Origin: Streptomyces sp. AA1529
GTDB taxonomy: Bacteria; Actinomycetota; Actinomycetes; Streptomycetales; Streptomycetaceae
Length of the DNA: 50,280 nucleotides
Assembly: GCF_000280905.1 (NCBI RefSeq)
Contig: NZ_ALAP01000059.1
Coordinates: 1 to 50,280 of the forward strand
Direction of reading: 5' to 3'
Every line of letters starts with the position of its first letter. Position 1 is the stretch's first letter. Below are positions 34,006 to 42,643 of the stretch, in pieces. Below the pieces are notes generated by a model, which worked only from the letters and a program-made list of their open reading frames with translations, was not told the origin of the DNA and searched no databases. The position numbers were made by a program, and so were the translations under genes.

Positions 34006-35730
34006 GTGATGGATCCGACTCCGTCCGCGCACGTCGACACCTTCGCCCGGGACCATCTGCCGCCGCCCGACCAGTGGCCCGTGCTGCTGCTGGACGACCC
34101 TGCCCCGGCCTATCCCGCGCGGCTCAACTGCGGTGCCGAGCTGCTGGACGGGACCATCGAGCGGCTGGGAGCCGACCGGCCCGCCTTCCACTCCGGCGGT
34201 CTGCCCCCGGCTCCCGGCGCGGCACCCGACCGGCCGCCGCCGCCCCGGCGCACCTGGTCGTACGGCGAACTGCGGGCCACCGTCGACCGGCTCGCGCACG
34301 TCCTCACCGGGGACCTGGGCGTGGTGCCCGGCAACCGGGTGCTGTTGCGCGGCCCGACCAGCCCGGAGCTGGCCGCCTGCTGGCTGGCGGTGATGAAGGC
34401 GGGCGCCGTGGCGGTGACGGTCCTGGCCGCCCACCGGGCGGGCGAGTTGGCGACCGTCTGCCGGCTGGCCCGGATCTCGCACGCGCTGTGCGACGTGCGG
34501 TCGGCGGACGAACTGGTCAAGGCGGAGGTACCCGGGCTGCGCACCGGCCTGTTCGGCGGCGGTGGCCCCGACGACGTACTGCGGGTGGCCGCCTCCCGGC
34601 CGGACCGGTTCGAGGCGGTGCCCACCGCGGCCGACGACGTGGCGCTGATCGCCTTCACCTCCGGGACCACCGGCCGCCCCAAGGGCTGCGCGCACTTCCA
34701 CCGGGACGTCCTGGCCGTCGCGGACACCTTCGCCGCGCGGGTGCTGCGCCCGCACGCCGACGACGTGTTCGCCGGAACGCCTCCGCTGGGCTTCACCTTC
34801 GGGCTGGGCGGGCTGGTGGTCTTCCCGCTGCGGGTGGGCGCCTCGTCGCTGCTGGACCAGTGGGGCGGCGCCGCCCGCACCCCGGAGGCGATCGCGGCGC
34901 ACCGGGTCTCGGTGCTGTTCACGGCGCCGACCGCCTACCGGGCGATGCTGGCGCGGCTGGCGGCCGAGCACCCCGGCGACGCCGGCGCCTGCGACCTGTC
35001 GTCGCTGCGCCGCTGCGTCTCCGCGGGCGAGCATCTGCCCGCCGCGACCTGGGAGGCGTGGCGGGAGCGGACGGGGTTGCGGATCATCGACGGGATCGGG
35101 GCGACGGAACTGCTGCACATCTTCCTCTCCGCCGCCGACGACGCGATCCGGCCCGGCCGCACGGGAGTTCCGGTCCCGGGGTTCCAGGCCCGCATCGTGA
35201 CGGGCGACGCGCAGGGGGCGCTGGTGCCGGTGCCGGACGGCACCCCGGGACTGCTGGCGGTCCGCGGACCGGTCGGCTGCCGCTACCTGGCCGACGAGCG
35301 ACAGCGTGCCTACGTGCGCGAGGGGTGGAACATCACCGGGGACACCTATGTACGCGACGCGGAGGGCTACTTCCGGTTCGTGGCGCGCGCCGACGACATG
35401 ATCATTTCCGCGGGCAACAACATATCGGGCCCCGAGGTCGAGGAAGTGCTGCTGCGCCACCCGGAGGTGAGCGAGGCCGCCGTGGTCGGCTGCCCGGACG
35501 AGCACCGCGGGCAACTGGCCGTCGCACACGTCGTGCTCGCCGCCGGCGCACCGGACAGCGGGACGGCCGAGCGGCTGGCGACGCACGTGCGCGCGGAGCT
35601 GGCCCCCTACAAGTGCCCGCGCCGGTTCGTCTTCACCCCCGAGCTGCCGCGCACCCCCACCGGCAAACTGCAGCGCTTCCGGCTGCGGGACACCGGTCCG
35701 CCGGAGAGGCCCGGCACCCGCCGGGCCTAG
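34006..35730 (+). CDS. Aryl-CoA ligase, probably 2-aminobenzoate-CoA ligase
   Basis: ATP-dependent acid:CoA ligase of the ANL superfamily, 574 residues. The N-terminal segment AHVDTFARDHLPPPDQWP and RLNCGAELLD is typical of the benzoate/2-aminobenzoate ligase group. AMP-binding motifs are FTSGTTGRPKGCAHFH, GIGATELLHIF, and GWNITGDTYVRDAEGYFRF; the catalytic lysine sits in RTPTGKLQRF. It activates the aromatic acid for the downstream CoA-dependent steps. ATG at 34006 has GGGG-rich sequence just upstream; the second Met at 34009 is equally possible. Followed nine bases later by the PaaX regulator. Salicylate or benzoate remain alternative substrates. Confidence 0.85.
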   Translation: MMDPTPSAHVDTFARDHLPPPDQWPVLLLDDPAPAYPARLNCGAELLDGTIERLGADRPAFHSGGLPPAPGAAPDRPPPPRRTWSYGELRATVDRLAHVLTGDLGVVPGNRVLLRGPTSPELAACWLAVMKAGAVAVTVLAAHRAGELATVCRLARISHALCDVRSADELVKAEVPGLRTGLFGGGGPDDVLRVAASRPDRFEAVPTAADDVALIAFTSGTTGRPKGCAHFHRDVLAVADTFAARVLRPHADDVFAGTPPLGFTFGLGGLVVFPLRVGASSLLDQWGGAARTPEAIAAHRVSVLFTAPTAYRAMLARLAAEHPGDAGACDLSSLRRCVSAGEHLPAATWEAWRERTGLRIIDGIGATELLHIFLSAADDAIRPGRTGVPVPGFQARIVTGDAQGALVPVPDGTPGLLAVRGPVGCRYLADERQRAYVREGWNITGDTYVRDAEGYFRFVARADDMIISAGNNISGPEVEEVLLRHPEVSEAAVVGCPDEHRGQLAVAHVVLAAGAPDSGTAERLATHVRAELAPYKCPRRFVFTPELPRTPTGKLQRFRLRDTGPPERPGTRRA

Positions 35731-35739
35731 AGTGACGGC

Positions 35740-36624
35740 GTGGTCCAGAACGTGTTCCCGCAGCTCGACGAGGCAGCCCACGCCCCGCGCGGCTCGCTCC
35801 GCAAGCCCTCGCCCGGCTCCCTCGTGCTCTCCTTCTACGGCGCCTACGGCCGAGAGCCGGAAGGCGGGGGCGCCGTACCGGTCGCCGCGCTGATCCGGCT
35901 GCTGGGCGCCCTCGGCGTGGACGCGCCCTCGGTCCGCTCGGCGGTCTCGCGGCTGAAGCGGCGCGGGCTGCTGGCCGCCGACAGACCCGGCAGCAGGGCG
36001 GCCGGATACCGCCCCTCGCCCGCTGCCGCGCAGCTGCTCGCGGACGGCGACCACCGCATCTACCACCGCCCCGAACCGGACGGCAGTTGGCTGCTGGCCG
36101 TCTTCTCCGTCCCGGAGAGCGAACGCGACCGGCGGCACGTGCTGCGCTCCCGGCTCACCCGCCTCGGCTTCGGCACCGCCGCACCCGGCGTGTGGATCGC
36201 GCCCGGGCACCTGGAGGCGGAGACCCGGCACTCGCTGGAGCGGCTGGAGCTGGCGCCGTACGTGGACCTGTTCCGGGGCAGCCACACCGGTTTCGCGCCG
36301 ACGGCCGAAGCGGTGGCCCGATGGTGGGACCTGGAGGCGATGGCGGAGGGCCACCGCGCGTTCCTCGCCGTGCACGAGCCGGTACTGCGCCGCTGGGAGC
36401 GGCGCAGCCGGGTGCCCGCGGAGGCGGCCTACCGGGACTACCTGCTCGCGTTGGACGCCTGGCGGCGGCTCCCGTACGCCGATCCGGGCCTGCCGTCGGC
36501 GCTGCTGCCCGCGCGCTGGCCCGGCGAGCGGTCGGCGAAGGTGTTCGCCGGGCTGCACGCGAAGCTGCGCGACGCGGGGTACGGGTATGTGCGCGAGGTG
36601 TACGCGCAGACGCCGGGCCGCTGA
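35740..36624 (+). CDS. PaaX-family transcriptional regulator
   Basis: 294 residues. N-terminal winged helix-turn-helix: SLVLSFYGAYGREPEGG, then VDAPSVRSAVSRLKRRGLL. The central PaaX domain contains GSWLLAVFSVPESERDRRHVLR and the region GFGTAAPGVWIAPGHLE; the C-terminal domain includes AYRDYLLALDAWRRLPYADPGLP. PaaX represses phenylacetate genes and is released by phenylacetyl-CoA, so this homologue probably senses an aryl-CoA made by the adjacent ligase. GTG at 35740 lies just after the ligase stop, without a strong ribosome-binding site, consistent with coupling. The two TGAC-N4-GTCA sites are candidate targets. Confidence 0.88.
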   Translation: MVQNVFPQLDEAAHAPRGSLRKPSPGSLVLSFYGAYGREPEGGGAVPVAALIRLLGALGVDAPSVRSAVSRLKRRGLLAADRPGSRAAGYRPSPAAAQLLADGDHRIYHRPEPDGSWLLAVFSVPESERDRRHVLRSRLTRLGFGTAAPGVWIAPGHLEAETRHSLERLELAPYVDLFRGSHTGFAPTAEAVARWWDLEAMAEGHRAFLAVHEPVLRRWERRSRVPAEAAYRDYLLALDAWRRLPYADPGLPSALLPARWPGERSAKVFAGLHAKLRDAGYGYVREVYAQTPGR

Positions 36625-36711
36625 GGCGCCGGGCCGCCCGGAATGCCGACGGGACCGTCGGGCAGCGGCCGGGGCCGCAGCGGGATGCGGCCGGGGCTCC
36701 GGGCCGTCGGC

Positions 36712-36984
36712 TCAGCGGCCCCCGCCGTCGCGCCGCGGGCCGTCGTCGCCGGTCCACCGGTCGTCCGGTGGCAGGTCGTCCTCGGGCGGCTCGTCCCACC
36801 ACCGGTCGTCGGGCTCCCGCCGGTTGCCGACGATGGCGGCGAGCGGCGGGAGGATCATGGCGACGGCACACATGGCGACGGCGGCGGGCACCGACCACAG
36901 CCGCACGAAGGCCCAGGCGCTGACGAACAGCACCAGGCAGATGGCCATCAGCGTGAAGTACCGCCGTCGCCTCCGTGCGTACAT
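36712..36984 (-). CDS. Small membrane protein, DUF3099-like
   Basis: 90 residues. A basic start (MYARRRRRYF) leads into two hydrophobic segments (about 10-28 and 31-50), then PPLAAIVGNRRE and an acidic Pro/Asp/Trp-rich tail. The pattern matches actinobacterial DUF3099 proteins as I recall them; function unknown. ATG at 36984 has GTGGAA upstream. It is separate from the catabolic genes around it and may be an ordinary chromosomal gene. Confidence 0.75.
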   Translation of the reverse strand: MYARRRRRYFTLMAICLVLFVSAWAFVRLWSVPAAVAMCAVAMILPPLAAIVGNRREPDDRWWDEPPEDDLPPDDRWTGDDGPRRDGGGR

Positions 36985-37015
36985 ACTTCCACCGTACGGC
37001 GGTGCGGGGGTCTCG

Positions 37016-37765
37016 TCAGGCGGAGCGGAGAGCGAAGCGCAGGGCGAGTTTCTCCAGCGCGTCGGCGGTGGCCTCGGGGTCGGTGAGCGGACTCAGATGG
37101 TGCGCGGTGCGCCGCAGCACCCGGTGCCCGAGAGCCTCCACCCGCATCGCGGTCTCCTCGTAGCGGGGGCTGAGCCGCAGGTAGGCCGTCCGGGCGGGGT
37201 CCGGGTCCGGGACGGCTGCCGGGGCGGGCTCCTGGAAGTAGGCGAGCGGTAGCCGCGGGAGGCCCGCGCGGAACCGGTCGCGCAGCACCGGGTCGGGGAT
37301 CGCGTCGATCAGGTCCTGCTCGGCGAAGCAGATGTCCCAGGGCGGCAGCACGCCGTCCTCGGCCAGTTCGCGCAGGCGCGCGGCCTGCTCCGGCGGGAGG
37401 GCCGCCAGCCCGCTCCGCCCCGGGAGCGGCCACGGCGCGTCCACGTAGACCGTGCCGGCCACGGTGCGCGGCGGGCGGTGCCCGCGGGTGAGCAGTTCGC
37501 GGAGGGCGGGCAGCAGGGCACCCGCGGCACTGTGCCCGGCCAGGACGACAGGGGCGGCGGGGGCCGAGGGGGCGGCCAGCCGGCGGGCCACGGCGTCGAG
37601 CAGTTCCGGGTAGTAGGGCCCCGCGGTGTCGAAGACCGCGGTCAGGGAGGGAACGCTCACCGTGCGGCCCCGTACGCGCAGCGCCCCGGCGACGGGCTGC
37701 CAGAAGAGGTCTCCGGCGAGCGGATCGTGCACCAGCACCAGTTCGGCCTGGTTCAGAGCGGGCAC
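37016..37765 (-). CDS. Alpha/beta-hydrolase
   Basis: 249 residues. The nucleophile elbow is AGHSAAG (serine near residue 78), preceded by the oxyanion-side motif LVHDPLAGDLFWQPV near the N-terminus. A late ALGHRVLRRTAHHLSPLTDPE supplies the probable catalytic histidine. Related annotated proteins are general esterases or thioesterase-like hydrolases. GTG at 37765 has GGGGAGGA upstream. It lies downstream of the flavin monooxygenase gene on the same strand, 170 bp away; whether it hydrolyses a CoA thioester of that pathway is open. Confidence 0.75.
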   Translation of the reverse strand: MPALNQAELVLVHDPLAGDLFWQPVAGALRVRGRTVSVPSLTAVFDTAGPYYPELLDAVARRLAAPSAPAAPVVLAGHSAAGALLPALRELLTRGHRPPRTVAGTVYVDAPWPLPGRSGLAALPPEQAARLRELAEDGVLPPWDICFAEQDLIDAIPDPVLRDRFRAGLPRLPLAYFQEPAPAAVPDPDPARTAYLRLSPRYEETAMRVEALGHRVLRRTAHHLSPLTDPEATADALEKLALRFALRSA

Positions 37766-37935
37766 ATTCCTCCCCTTTCCGGCTTCGGCGGGCGTGCGCG
37801 CCGGCTCGCCCGTCCGCGCCCCGAAGGCGCCTTCCCCGGAGGCGGGGGATCGCGAACGGACCGCTCAGCCTAGACCCGTACGGGGCGGCGAGGCCTGGGG
37901 ATTACTACATACCGCGCAGTTTGCAGCGGCAGGGA

Positions 37936-40242
37936 CTACAGGGACAGACGGGGCTTCGGCGCATCGGTGCGGCCGGTGGGAGGCCTGCGGCTGCCCGCCC
38001 GGTACGGCTCGGGCCACGGCGCGCCGGGCCCCTGGTACTCCTGCTCGGCCGCCGCGTGCAGCGTCCAGTGCGGGTCGTACAGGTGCGGCCGGGCCAGCGC
38101 GCACAGGTCCGCGCGCCCGGCGAGGAGCAGGGAGTTGACGTCGTCCCAGGAGGAGACGGCCCCCACGGCGATGACCGGGATGCCCAGCCGGTTGCGGATG
38201 CGGTCGGCGAACGGGGTCTGGTAGGAGCGGCCCAGCGCGGGGCGCTCGTCGGCCACGACCTGGCCGGTCGAGACGTCGATGGCATCCGCGCCGTGCTCGG
38301 CGAAGGCGGCCGCGATCCGGACCGCGTCCTCCCCCGTGGTCCCGCCCGGCGCCCAGTCGGTGGCGGATATCCGCACCGTCATGGGGCGTTCGGCGGGCCA
38401 CACCTCGCGCACCGCGTCGAAGACCTCCAGCGGGTAGCGCAGCCGCGCCGCCAGCGGGCCGCCGTAACCGTCGGTGCGCCGGTTGGTCAGCGGGGAGAGG
38501 AAGCCGGAGAGCAGATAGCCGTGTGCGCAGTGCAGCTCCAGCAGGTCGAAGCCGGCCCGGGCACCGCGTCGCGCCGCCGCGGTGAACTCCTCCCGGACGG
38601 CGGCCATCCCGGCGGGGGTCAGCTGCTGCGGGGTCTGGCTGACACCGGGCCGGTAGGGCAGCGGAGAGGCGGCGACCAGCGGCCAGTTGCCCTCGGGCAG
38701 CGGCTCGTCGATGCCCTCCCACATGCGCCTGGTGGAGCCCTTGCGCCCGGAGTGGCCGAGCTGCAGGCCGAGCGCGGCGGTCGGGGACTGGCGGTGCACG
38801 AAGGCGGCGATCCGCCGCCAGGCCGCCTCCTGTTCGTCGTTCCACAGCCCCGCGCAGCCCGGCGTGATGCGGCCCGGCTCGGAGACGCACACCATCTCGG
38901 TCATGGTCAGCCCGGCGCCGCCGAGGGTCCGCGCACCCAGGTGGACGAGGTGGAAGTCGCCGGGCACGCCGTGCTCGGACCGGTACATGTCCATCGGGGA
39001 GACGACCACCCGGTTGCGCAGCTCCAGTCCGCGCAGCCCGAAGGGGGTGAACATGGGCGGGGTGCCCGGCGGGATCCCCGCCTCCCGCTCCGTCGCGGCG
39101 ACGAACGCGGGGTCGCGCAGCCTCAGGTTGGCGTGGGTGACGCGGCGGCTGCGGGTCAGCAGGTTGAAGGCGAACCGGTGCGGGGGCTGCGCGACATGGT
39201 CGGTCAGCTCCTCGAACCAGGTCAGGCTGGCGTGCGCGGCGCGCTGGGTGGACCGCACGACCGGCTTGCGCTCGGCTTCGTAGGCGGCCAGCGCGGCGGG
39301 GAGGTCGGGCTCCTCGCGCAGACGGGCCGCGAGCGCCAGGGCGTCCTCGACGGCGAGTTTGGTGCCCGAGCCGATGGAGAAGTGCGCCGTGTGCGCGGCG
39401 TCGCCGAGCAGCACGATGTTCCCGTGTGTCCAGCGCTCGTTGACGACGGTGCGGAAGGCGGTCCAGCGCGAGCGGTTGCCGTGCAGCGTGCGCCCGCGCA
39501 GTGTCGCGGGGAACAGCGCGGCGCATCGCTCGGCCGCGGCACGCTCGTCCAGCCGGTCCAGCCCCGCCGCCCGCCACACCTCCTCGCGGGCCTCGACCAC
39601 GGCGGTCGAACGGTCCGGCGCGTAGGGGTAGGCGTGCAGTTGGAGGATGCCGTACGGGGTCTCGGCGATCTCGAAGCGGAAGGCGTCCGGCGCGAAGTCC
39701 GCGGCCAGCCAGATGTACCGGCAGCGGTGGGTGGTCAGCGCGGGCCGGAAGACGTCGGCGTGCGCGGCACGGGTGGCGCTGTGCACCCCGTCGGCGGCGA
39801 CGACCAGGTCGTGGTCGCGGGCCAGTTCGGCGGCCGGGGGCGCCTGGGTGCGGAAGCGCAGCACCACCCCGAGCCCGCGGCACCGCTCGTGCAGCACCGA
39901 CAGGAGCGTGCGGCGGCCGAGCGCCGCGAATCCGTGACCGCCGGAGGAGAGGGTCCGGCCGCGGTGCACGACCTCGATCGCGTCCCACCGCACCAGGTGT
40001 TCGCCCAGGGCGGCGAAGGCGTCCGGGTCGGCGTTCTCGATCCCGCCGACGGTCTCGTCGGAGAGGACGACCCCGAAGCCGAAGGTCTCGCCCGGGGCGT
40101 CGCGTTCGTAGACCGTCACCTCGCGCGCCGGGTCGAGCCGTTTGAGCAGCAGCGCGGCGTACAGTCCGCCGGGGCCGCCGCCGATGACGGCCACGCGCAG
40201 CGCCCGGTGCCCCGGGGACGGCGCCGGGTGCACCGCGGTCAC
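37936..40242 (-). CDS. Flavin monooxygenase-OYE fusion (2-aminobenzoyl-CoA or salicyloyl-CoA hydroxylase/reductase)
   Basis: 768 residues in two parts. Residues 1-390 are a PHBH-type FAD monooxygenase with dinucleotide motif VAVIGGGPGGLYAALLLKR and VLLGDAAHTAHFSIGSGTK. Residues about 400-745 are an Old Yellow Enzyme domain (MFTPFGLRGLELRNRVVVSP, HCAHGYLLSGFLSPLTNRR, DAIDVSTGQVV). The same architecture and length belong to 2-aminobenzoyl-CoA monooxygenase/reductase of Azoarcus evansii, which hydroxylates and then reduces the ring; databases also use the name bifunctional salicylyl-CoA 5-hydroxylase/oxidoreductase. GTG at 40242 lies 7 bp after the enoyl-CoA hydratase stop, so both are in one operon. 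Substrate choice between anthraniloyl and salicyloyl-CoA is not settled by sequence; RidA and the ligase subtype favour anthranilate. Confidence 0.88.
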   Translation of the reverse strand: MTAVHPAPSPGHRALRVAVIGGGPGGLYAALLLKRLDPAREVTVYERDAPGETFGFGVVLSDETVGGIENADPDAFAALGEHLVRWDAIEVVHRGRTLSSGGHGFAALGRRTLLSVLHERCRGLGVVLRFRTQAPPAAELARDHDLVVAADGVHSATRAAHADVFRPALTTHRCRYIWLAADFAPDAFRFEIAETPYGILQLHAYPYAPDRSTAVVEAREEVWRAAGLDRLDERAAAERCAALFPATLRGRTLHGNRSRWTAFRTVVNERWTHGNIVLLGDAAHTAHFSIGSGTKLAVEDALALAARLREEPDLPAALAAYEAERKPVVRSTQRAAHASLTWFEELTDHVAQPPHRFAFNLLTRSRRVTHANLRLRDPAFVAATEREAGIPPGTPPMFTPFGLRGLELRNRVVVSPMDMYRSEHGVPGDFHLVHLGARTLGGAGLTMTEMVCVSEPGRITPGCAGLWNDEQEAAWRRIAAFVHRQSPTAALGLQLGHSGRKGSTRRMWEGIDEPLPEGNWPLVAASPLPYRPGVSQTPQQLTPAGMAAVREEFTAAARRGARAGFDLLELHCAHGYLLSGFLSPLTNRRTDGYGGPLAARLRYPLEVFDAVREVWPAERPMTVRISATDWAPGGTTGEDAVRIAAAFAEHGADAIDVSTGQVVADERPALGRSYQTPFADRIRNRLGIPVIAVGAVSSWDDVNSLLLAGRADLCALARPHLYDPHWTLHAAAEQEYQGPGAPWPEPYRAGSRRPPTGRTDAPKPRLSL

Positions 40243-40249
40243 GGCCTGC

Positions 40250-41077
40250 TCACCTGCCCCGCCAGGACGGCGGGCGCTTCTCGGTGAAGGCCGCGTGGAA
40301 CTCCTGGTAGTCCTCGCCGTGCATCAGCAGCGCCTGGGTGGCGGCGTCGAGTTCGACGGCGCCGGACAGCGGGAGGTCCAGCTCGGCGGTGAGCAGCGCC
40401 TTGGTCTGTGCGTGGGCGAGCGCGGGACCGTCCGCGAGCCGCCGGGCCAGTGCGTCCGCGGCCGATCCGGCCGCGCCCTCCTCGGCCAACTGGCTGAGCA
40501 GGCCGATCCGTTCCGCCTCCGGTGCCCGCACCGGCTCCCCCAGCATCAGGATGCGGGTGGCGTGGCCGAGCCCGACCACCCGGGGCAGCAGGTAAGCAGC
40601 GCCCATGTCCCCGCCGGAGAGGCCGACGCGGGTGAAGAGGAAGGCGAACCGCGCGGTGGGGTCGGCCACCCGGAAGTCCGCCGCGAGTGCGAGCACCGCG
40701 CCCGCGCCCGCCGCCACCCCCTGCACGGCCGCCACCACGGGGAACGGCGCCTCCCGCAGGGCGCGGACGACCTGGCCGGTCATCCGGTTGAACTCCAGCA
40801 GCCGGGCGGTGTCCATCCGCAGGGTGGCGCCGATGATCTCGTCCACATCGCCGCCCGAGCAGAACCCGCGCCCCTCGCCCGCGAGCACCAGGGCCCGGGT
40901 GCGGTCGCGGTGCGACAGTTCGGCGAGCAGGTCGCGGAGGTCGGCGTACGCCTCGAAGGTGAGCGCGTTCAGTTTCTCCGGCCGGTCGAGCGTCACGGTG
41001 GTGACGCCCTTCTCCTCGGCGACCCGCAGATGCCGCCATTCCTCGGTGCGCTGCGCAGATCCGGTGAACGGGCTCAT
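40250..41077 (-). CDS. Enoyl-CoA hydratase/isomerase family protein
   Basis: 275-residue crotonase-fold protein. The oxyanion-hole segment GEGRGFCSGGDVDEI and the second one, GVAAGAGAVLALAADF, are present. The two catalytic glutamates of classical enoyl-CoA hydratase are not obvious: the first position falls in GAVLALAADF and the second in GLSGGDMGAAYLLPR, where Asp is seen. It may be an isomerase or ring-cleaving relative. ATG at 41077, upstream of the monooxygenase/reductase in the same operon, with the second copy of the shared operator 90 bp upstream. Role in processing the reduced ring CoA ester is inference. Confidence 0.85.
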   Translation of the reverse strand: MSPFTGSAQRTEEWRHLRVAEEKGVTTVTLDRPEKLNALTFEAYADLRDLLAELSHRDRTRALVLAGEGRGFCSGGDVDEIIGATLRMDTARLLEFNRMTGQVVRALREAPFPVVAAVQGVAAGAGAVLALAADFRVADPTARFAFLFTRVGLSGGDMGAAYLLPRVVGLGHATRILMLGEPVRAPEAERIGLLSQLAEEGAAGSAADALARRLADGPALAHAQTKALLTAELDLPLSGAVELDAATQALLMHGEDYQEFHAAFTEKRPPSWRGR

Positions 41078-41166
41078 TCCGCGGCCTCCGTCGCTCCGTC
41101 GGCAAACCGTCGGCCTCCCGCCAGGTCGGTCGGGCCGGCCACCGCGTCGAACGTATCACTGGGATA

Positions 41167-41196
41167 TGACTGTCGTCACGAGTGCGCGATAGACAG
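41167..41196 (-). promoter_or_regulatory. Shared aryl-CoA-region operator, copy 2
   Basis: On the minus strand CTGTCTATCGCG (41196-41185) is followed by the palindrome TGACGACAGTCA (41178-41167), in the same order and spacing as at 33877-33906. It is 90 bp upstream of the enoyl-CoA hydratase start. Confidence 0.7.
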
Positions 41197-41314
41197 TACG
41201 GGTCAGGACCCCATCGCCGCCGCAGCACGCTCCGCCCTCACCTGTCATCCGATCGGGGGACCGCAGAGGTGCGGGAACGGTTCGTCTCACAGGGGCGTGC
41301 ATACGGTCCCCGAC

Positions 41315-42643
41315 ATGCGAGCGGCACAGCACGGCGGCGCAGCTGCCGCGACCCTGGACGGCCGTGCGGACGGCATCGACGGCCCCGCGGACGGCCCCGG
41401 CCACCCCGGCGGGCCCGGCGACACCGCGAAGTTCCCCCGCGCCTCCGCCGACGGCACCGCCGTCGGGCCGGAAGGGGCCGCACGGGCACCTGCCGTCAGC
41501 GCCCTGCACCTGTCCGCCTTCCGCGCGCTGCGCACCCGCACCGTCCCGCTGGGGCCGGTCACCGTGCTGACGGGGCCCAGCGGCAGCGGCAAGTCCACCG
41601 TCCTGGAGGCGTACGAGGCGCTGGCCCGGCTCGGCCAGGGCAGCACGCTGGACGAGGTATTCGGCACACCGTCCGCCCCGCCCGCGGGGCACTCGCCCTA
41701 CGTACCGCGGACCGCCAGGCCCGACCGACAGGGACGGCGCGGCTTCCGGCTCGGCTGCACCGTGGCGGGCCCGGCCGGAGTGCTCCGCTTTGACGTCGCC
41801 GTCCAGGCGGAACCCGAACTGCGCGTCGTGGGCGAACGGTTGTCCGCGCACTCCGGCGAGACGCTGCTGTCCACGGCACTGCGGGACCCGGCCCGGCGCG
41901 CGGTCGCGGCCACCTGCCCGGCGGCGGGCCCGTCCCGGACCCTGCGGATGCCCGACGACCGGCTGACCCTGCCGCTGCTGCCGCTGCGGGTCGCCGGGAC
42001 GACACCCGAGGAACAAGTGCTGCTGGAGGCGGTCGAGCAGGTCGTGGTCGCGCTGCGCTCGGTCTTCGCCTGTGCACCGGTGCCCGCGCGGATGCGGCAG
42101 CCGGTGACGGCCCGGGACGGGAGGCTGCGCGGCGACTGCCGCAACCTCGCGGACGTCCTGCGCCGCACCGGATCGGAGTGCGGCACCCGGCACGCGGCCC
42201 TGCTGACCGCGGTGCGGGAGGGCTGCGCCGGGCCGGTCGCCGAGCTGCGCGCGGAACCGGCCGGGCCCGGCCGCGGGCAGGAGTCGGAGCTGGTGCGAGG
42301 CGTCCTGGTGCGGGACGACGGCGGGCCGGGCACGCCCCTGGAGTGGCTGGGCGAGGGCGAGTTGCGGTTCACCGCGCTGGCGCTCGTCCTGCTGACCGGA
42401 CCCGGGGTGCTGTCGGTGGACACGGTGCACGAGGTACCGGCGGCGCGGCAGGCGCTCACGGTGCTGGCGGACGGCGCGGACCGGGAGCTGGACGGGCGGC
42501 AGGCGGCCGGACTCCTGGCGCTCGCCCGGCGGATGGCCGAGCGCGGCCATGTACGGCTGCTGGCCACGAGTACCGCCGGCGGCGCACTGGCCCGGGAGGC
42601 GGCGTCGACCGGCGGGCCGCTGCTGGTAGACCTTGGAGGGTGA
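41315..42643 (+). CDS. AAA/ABC-type ATPase with degenerate motifs
   Basis: 442 residues. After a ~55-residue Gly/Ala/Pro-rich leader comes LHLSAFRALRTRTVPLGPVTVL and a perfect Walker A, GPSGSGKST, as in RecF/SMC-like single-molecule ATPases. Later motifs diverge: the signature-like stretch is WLGEGELRFTALALVLL and the Walker B-like stretch is VLSVDTVHEVPAA in place of LLLDEPE; the switch region reads LLATSTAGG without the usual histidine. It may bind ATP with weak hydrolysis, or act as a nucleotide-gated scaffold. ATG at 41315 is the working start; GTG at 41297 is close to AGGGG. It overlaps the MazG-like gene as GTGA, indicating coupled function. Confidence 0.75.
   Translation: MRAAQHGGAAAATLDGRADGIDGPADGPGHPGGPGDTAKFPRASADGTAVGPEGAARAPAVSALHLSAFRALRTRTVPLGPVTVLTGPSGSGKSTVLEAYEALARLGQGSTLDEVFGTPSAPPAGHSPYVPRTARPDRQGRRGFRLGCTVAGPAGVLRFDVAVQAEPELRVVGERLSAHSGETLLSTALRDPARRAVAATCPAAGPSRTLRMPDDRLTLPLLPLRVAGTTPEEQVLLEAVEQVVVALRSVFACAPVPARMRQPVTARDGRLRGDCRNLADVLRRTGSECGTRHAALLTAVREGCAGPVAELRAEPAGPGRGQESELVRGVLVRDDGGPGTPLEWLGEGELRFTALALVLLTGPGVLSVDTVHEVPAARQALTVLADGADRELDGRQAAGLLALARRMAERGHVRLLATSTAGGALAREAASTGGPLLVDLGG

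Noticed and set aside
36640..36711. GGCCGC/GCGGCC stem between the PaaX gene and the small membrane-protein gene as a terminator
   Set aside because: The stem is short and embedded in GC-rich direct repeats (CGGCCGGGGC), so a specific structure cannot be supported.
37823..37834. GAAGGCGCCTTC palindrome upstream of the alpha/beta-hydrolase
   Set aside because: Twelve bases of GC-rich palindrome with no partner site or promoter nearby; such sequences are expected by chance here.
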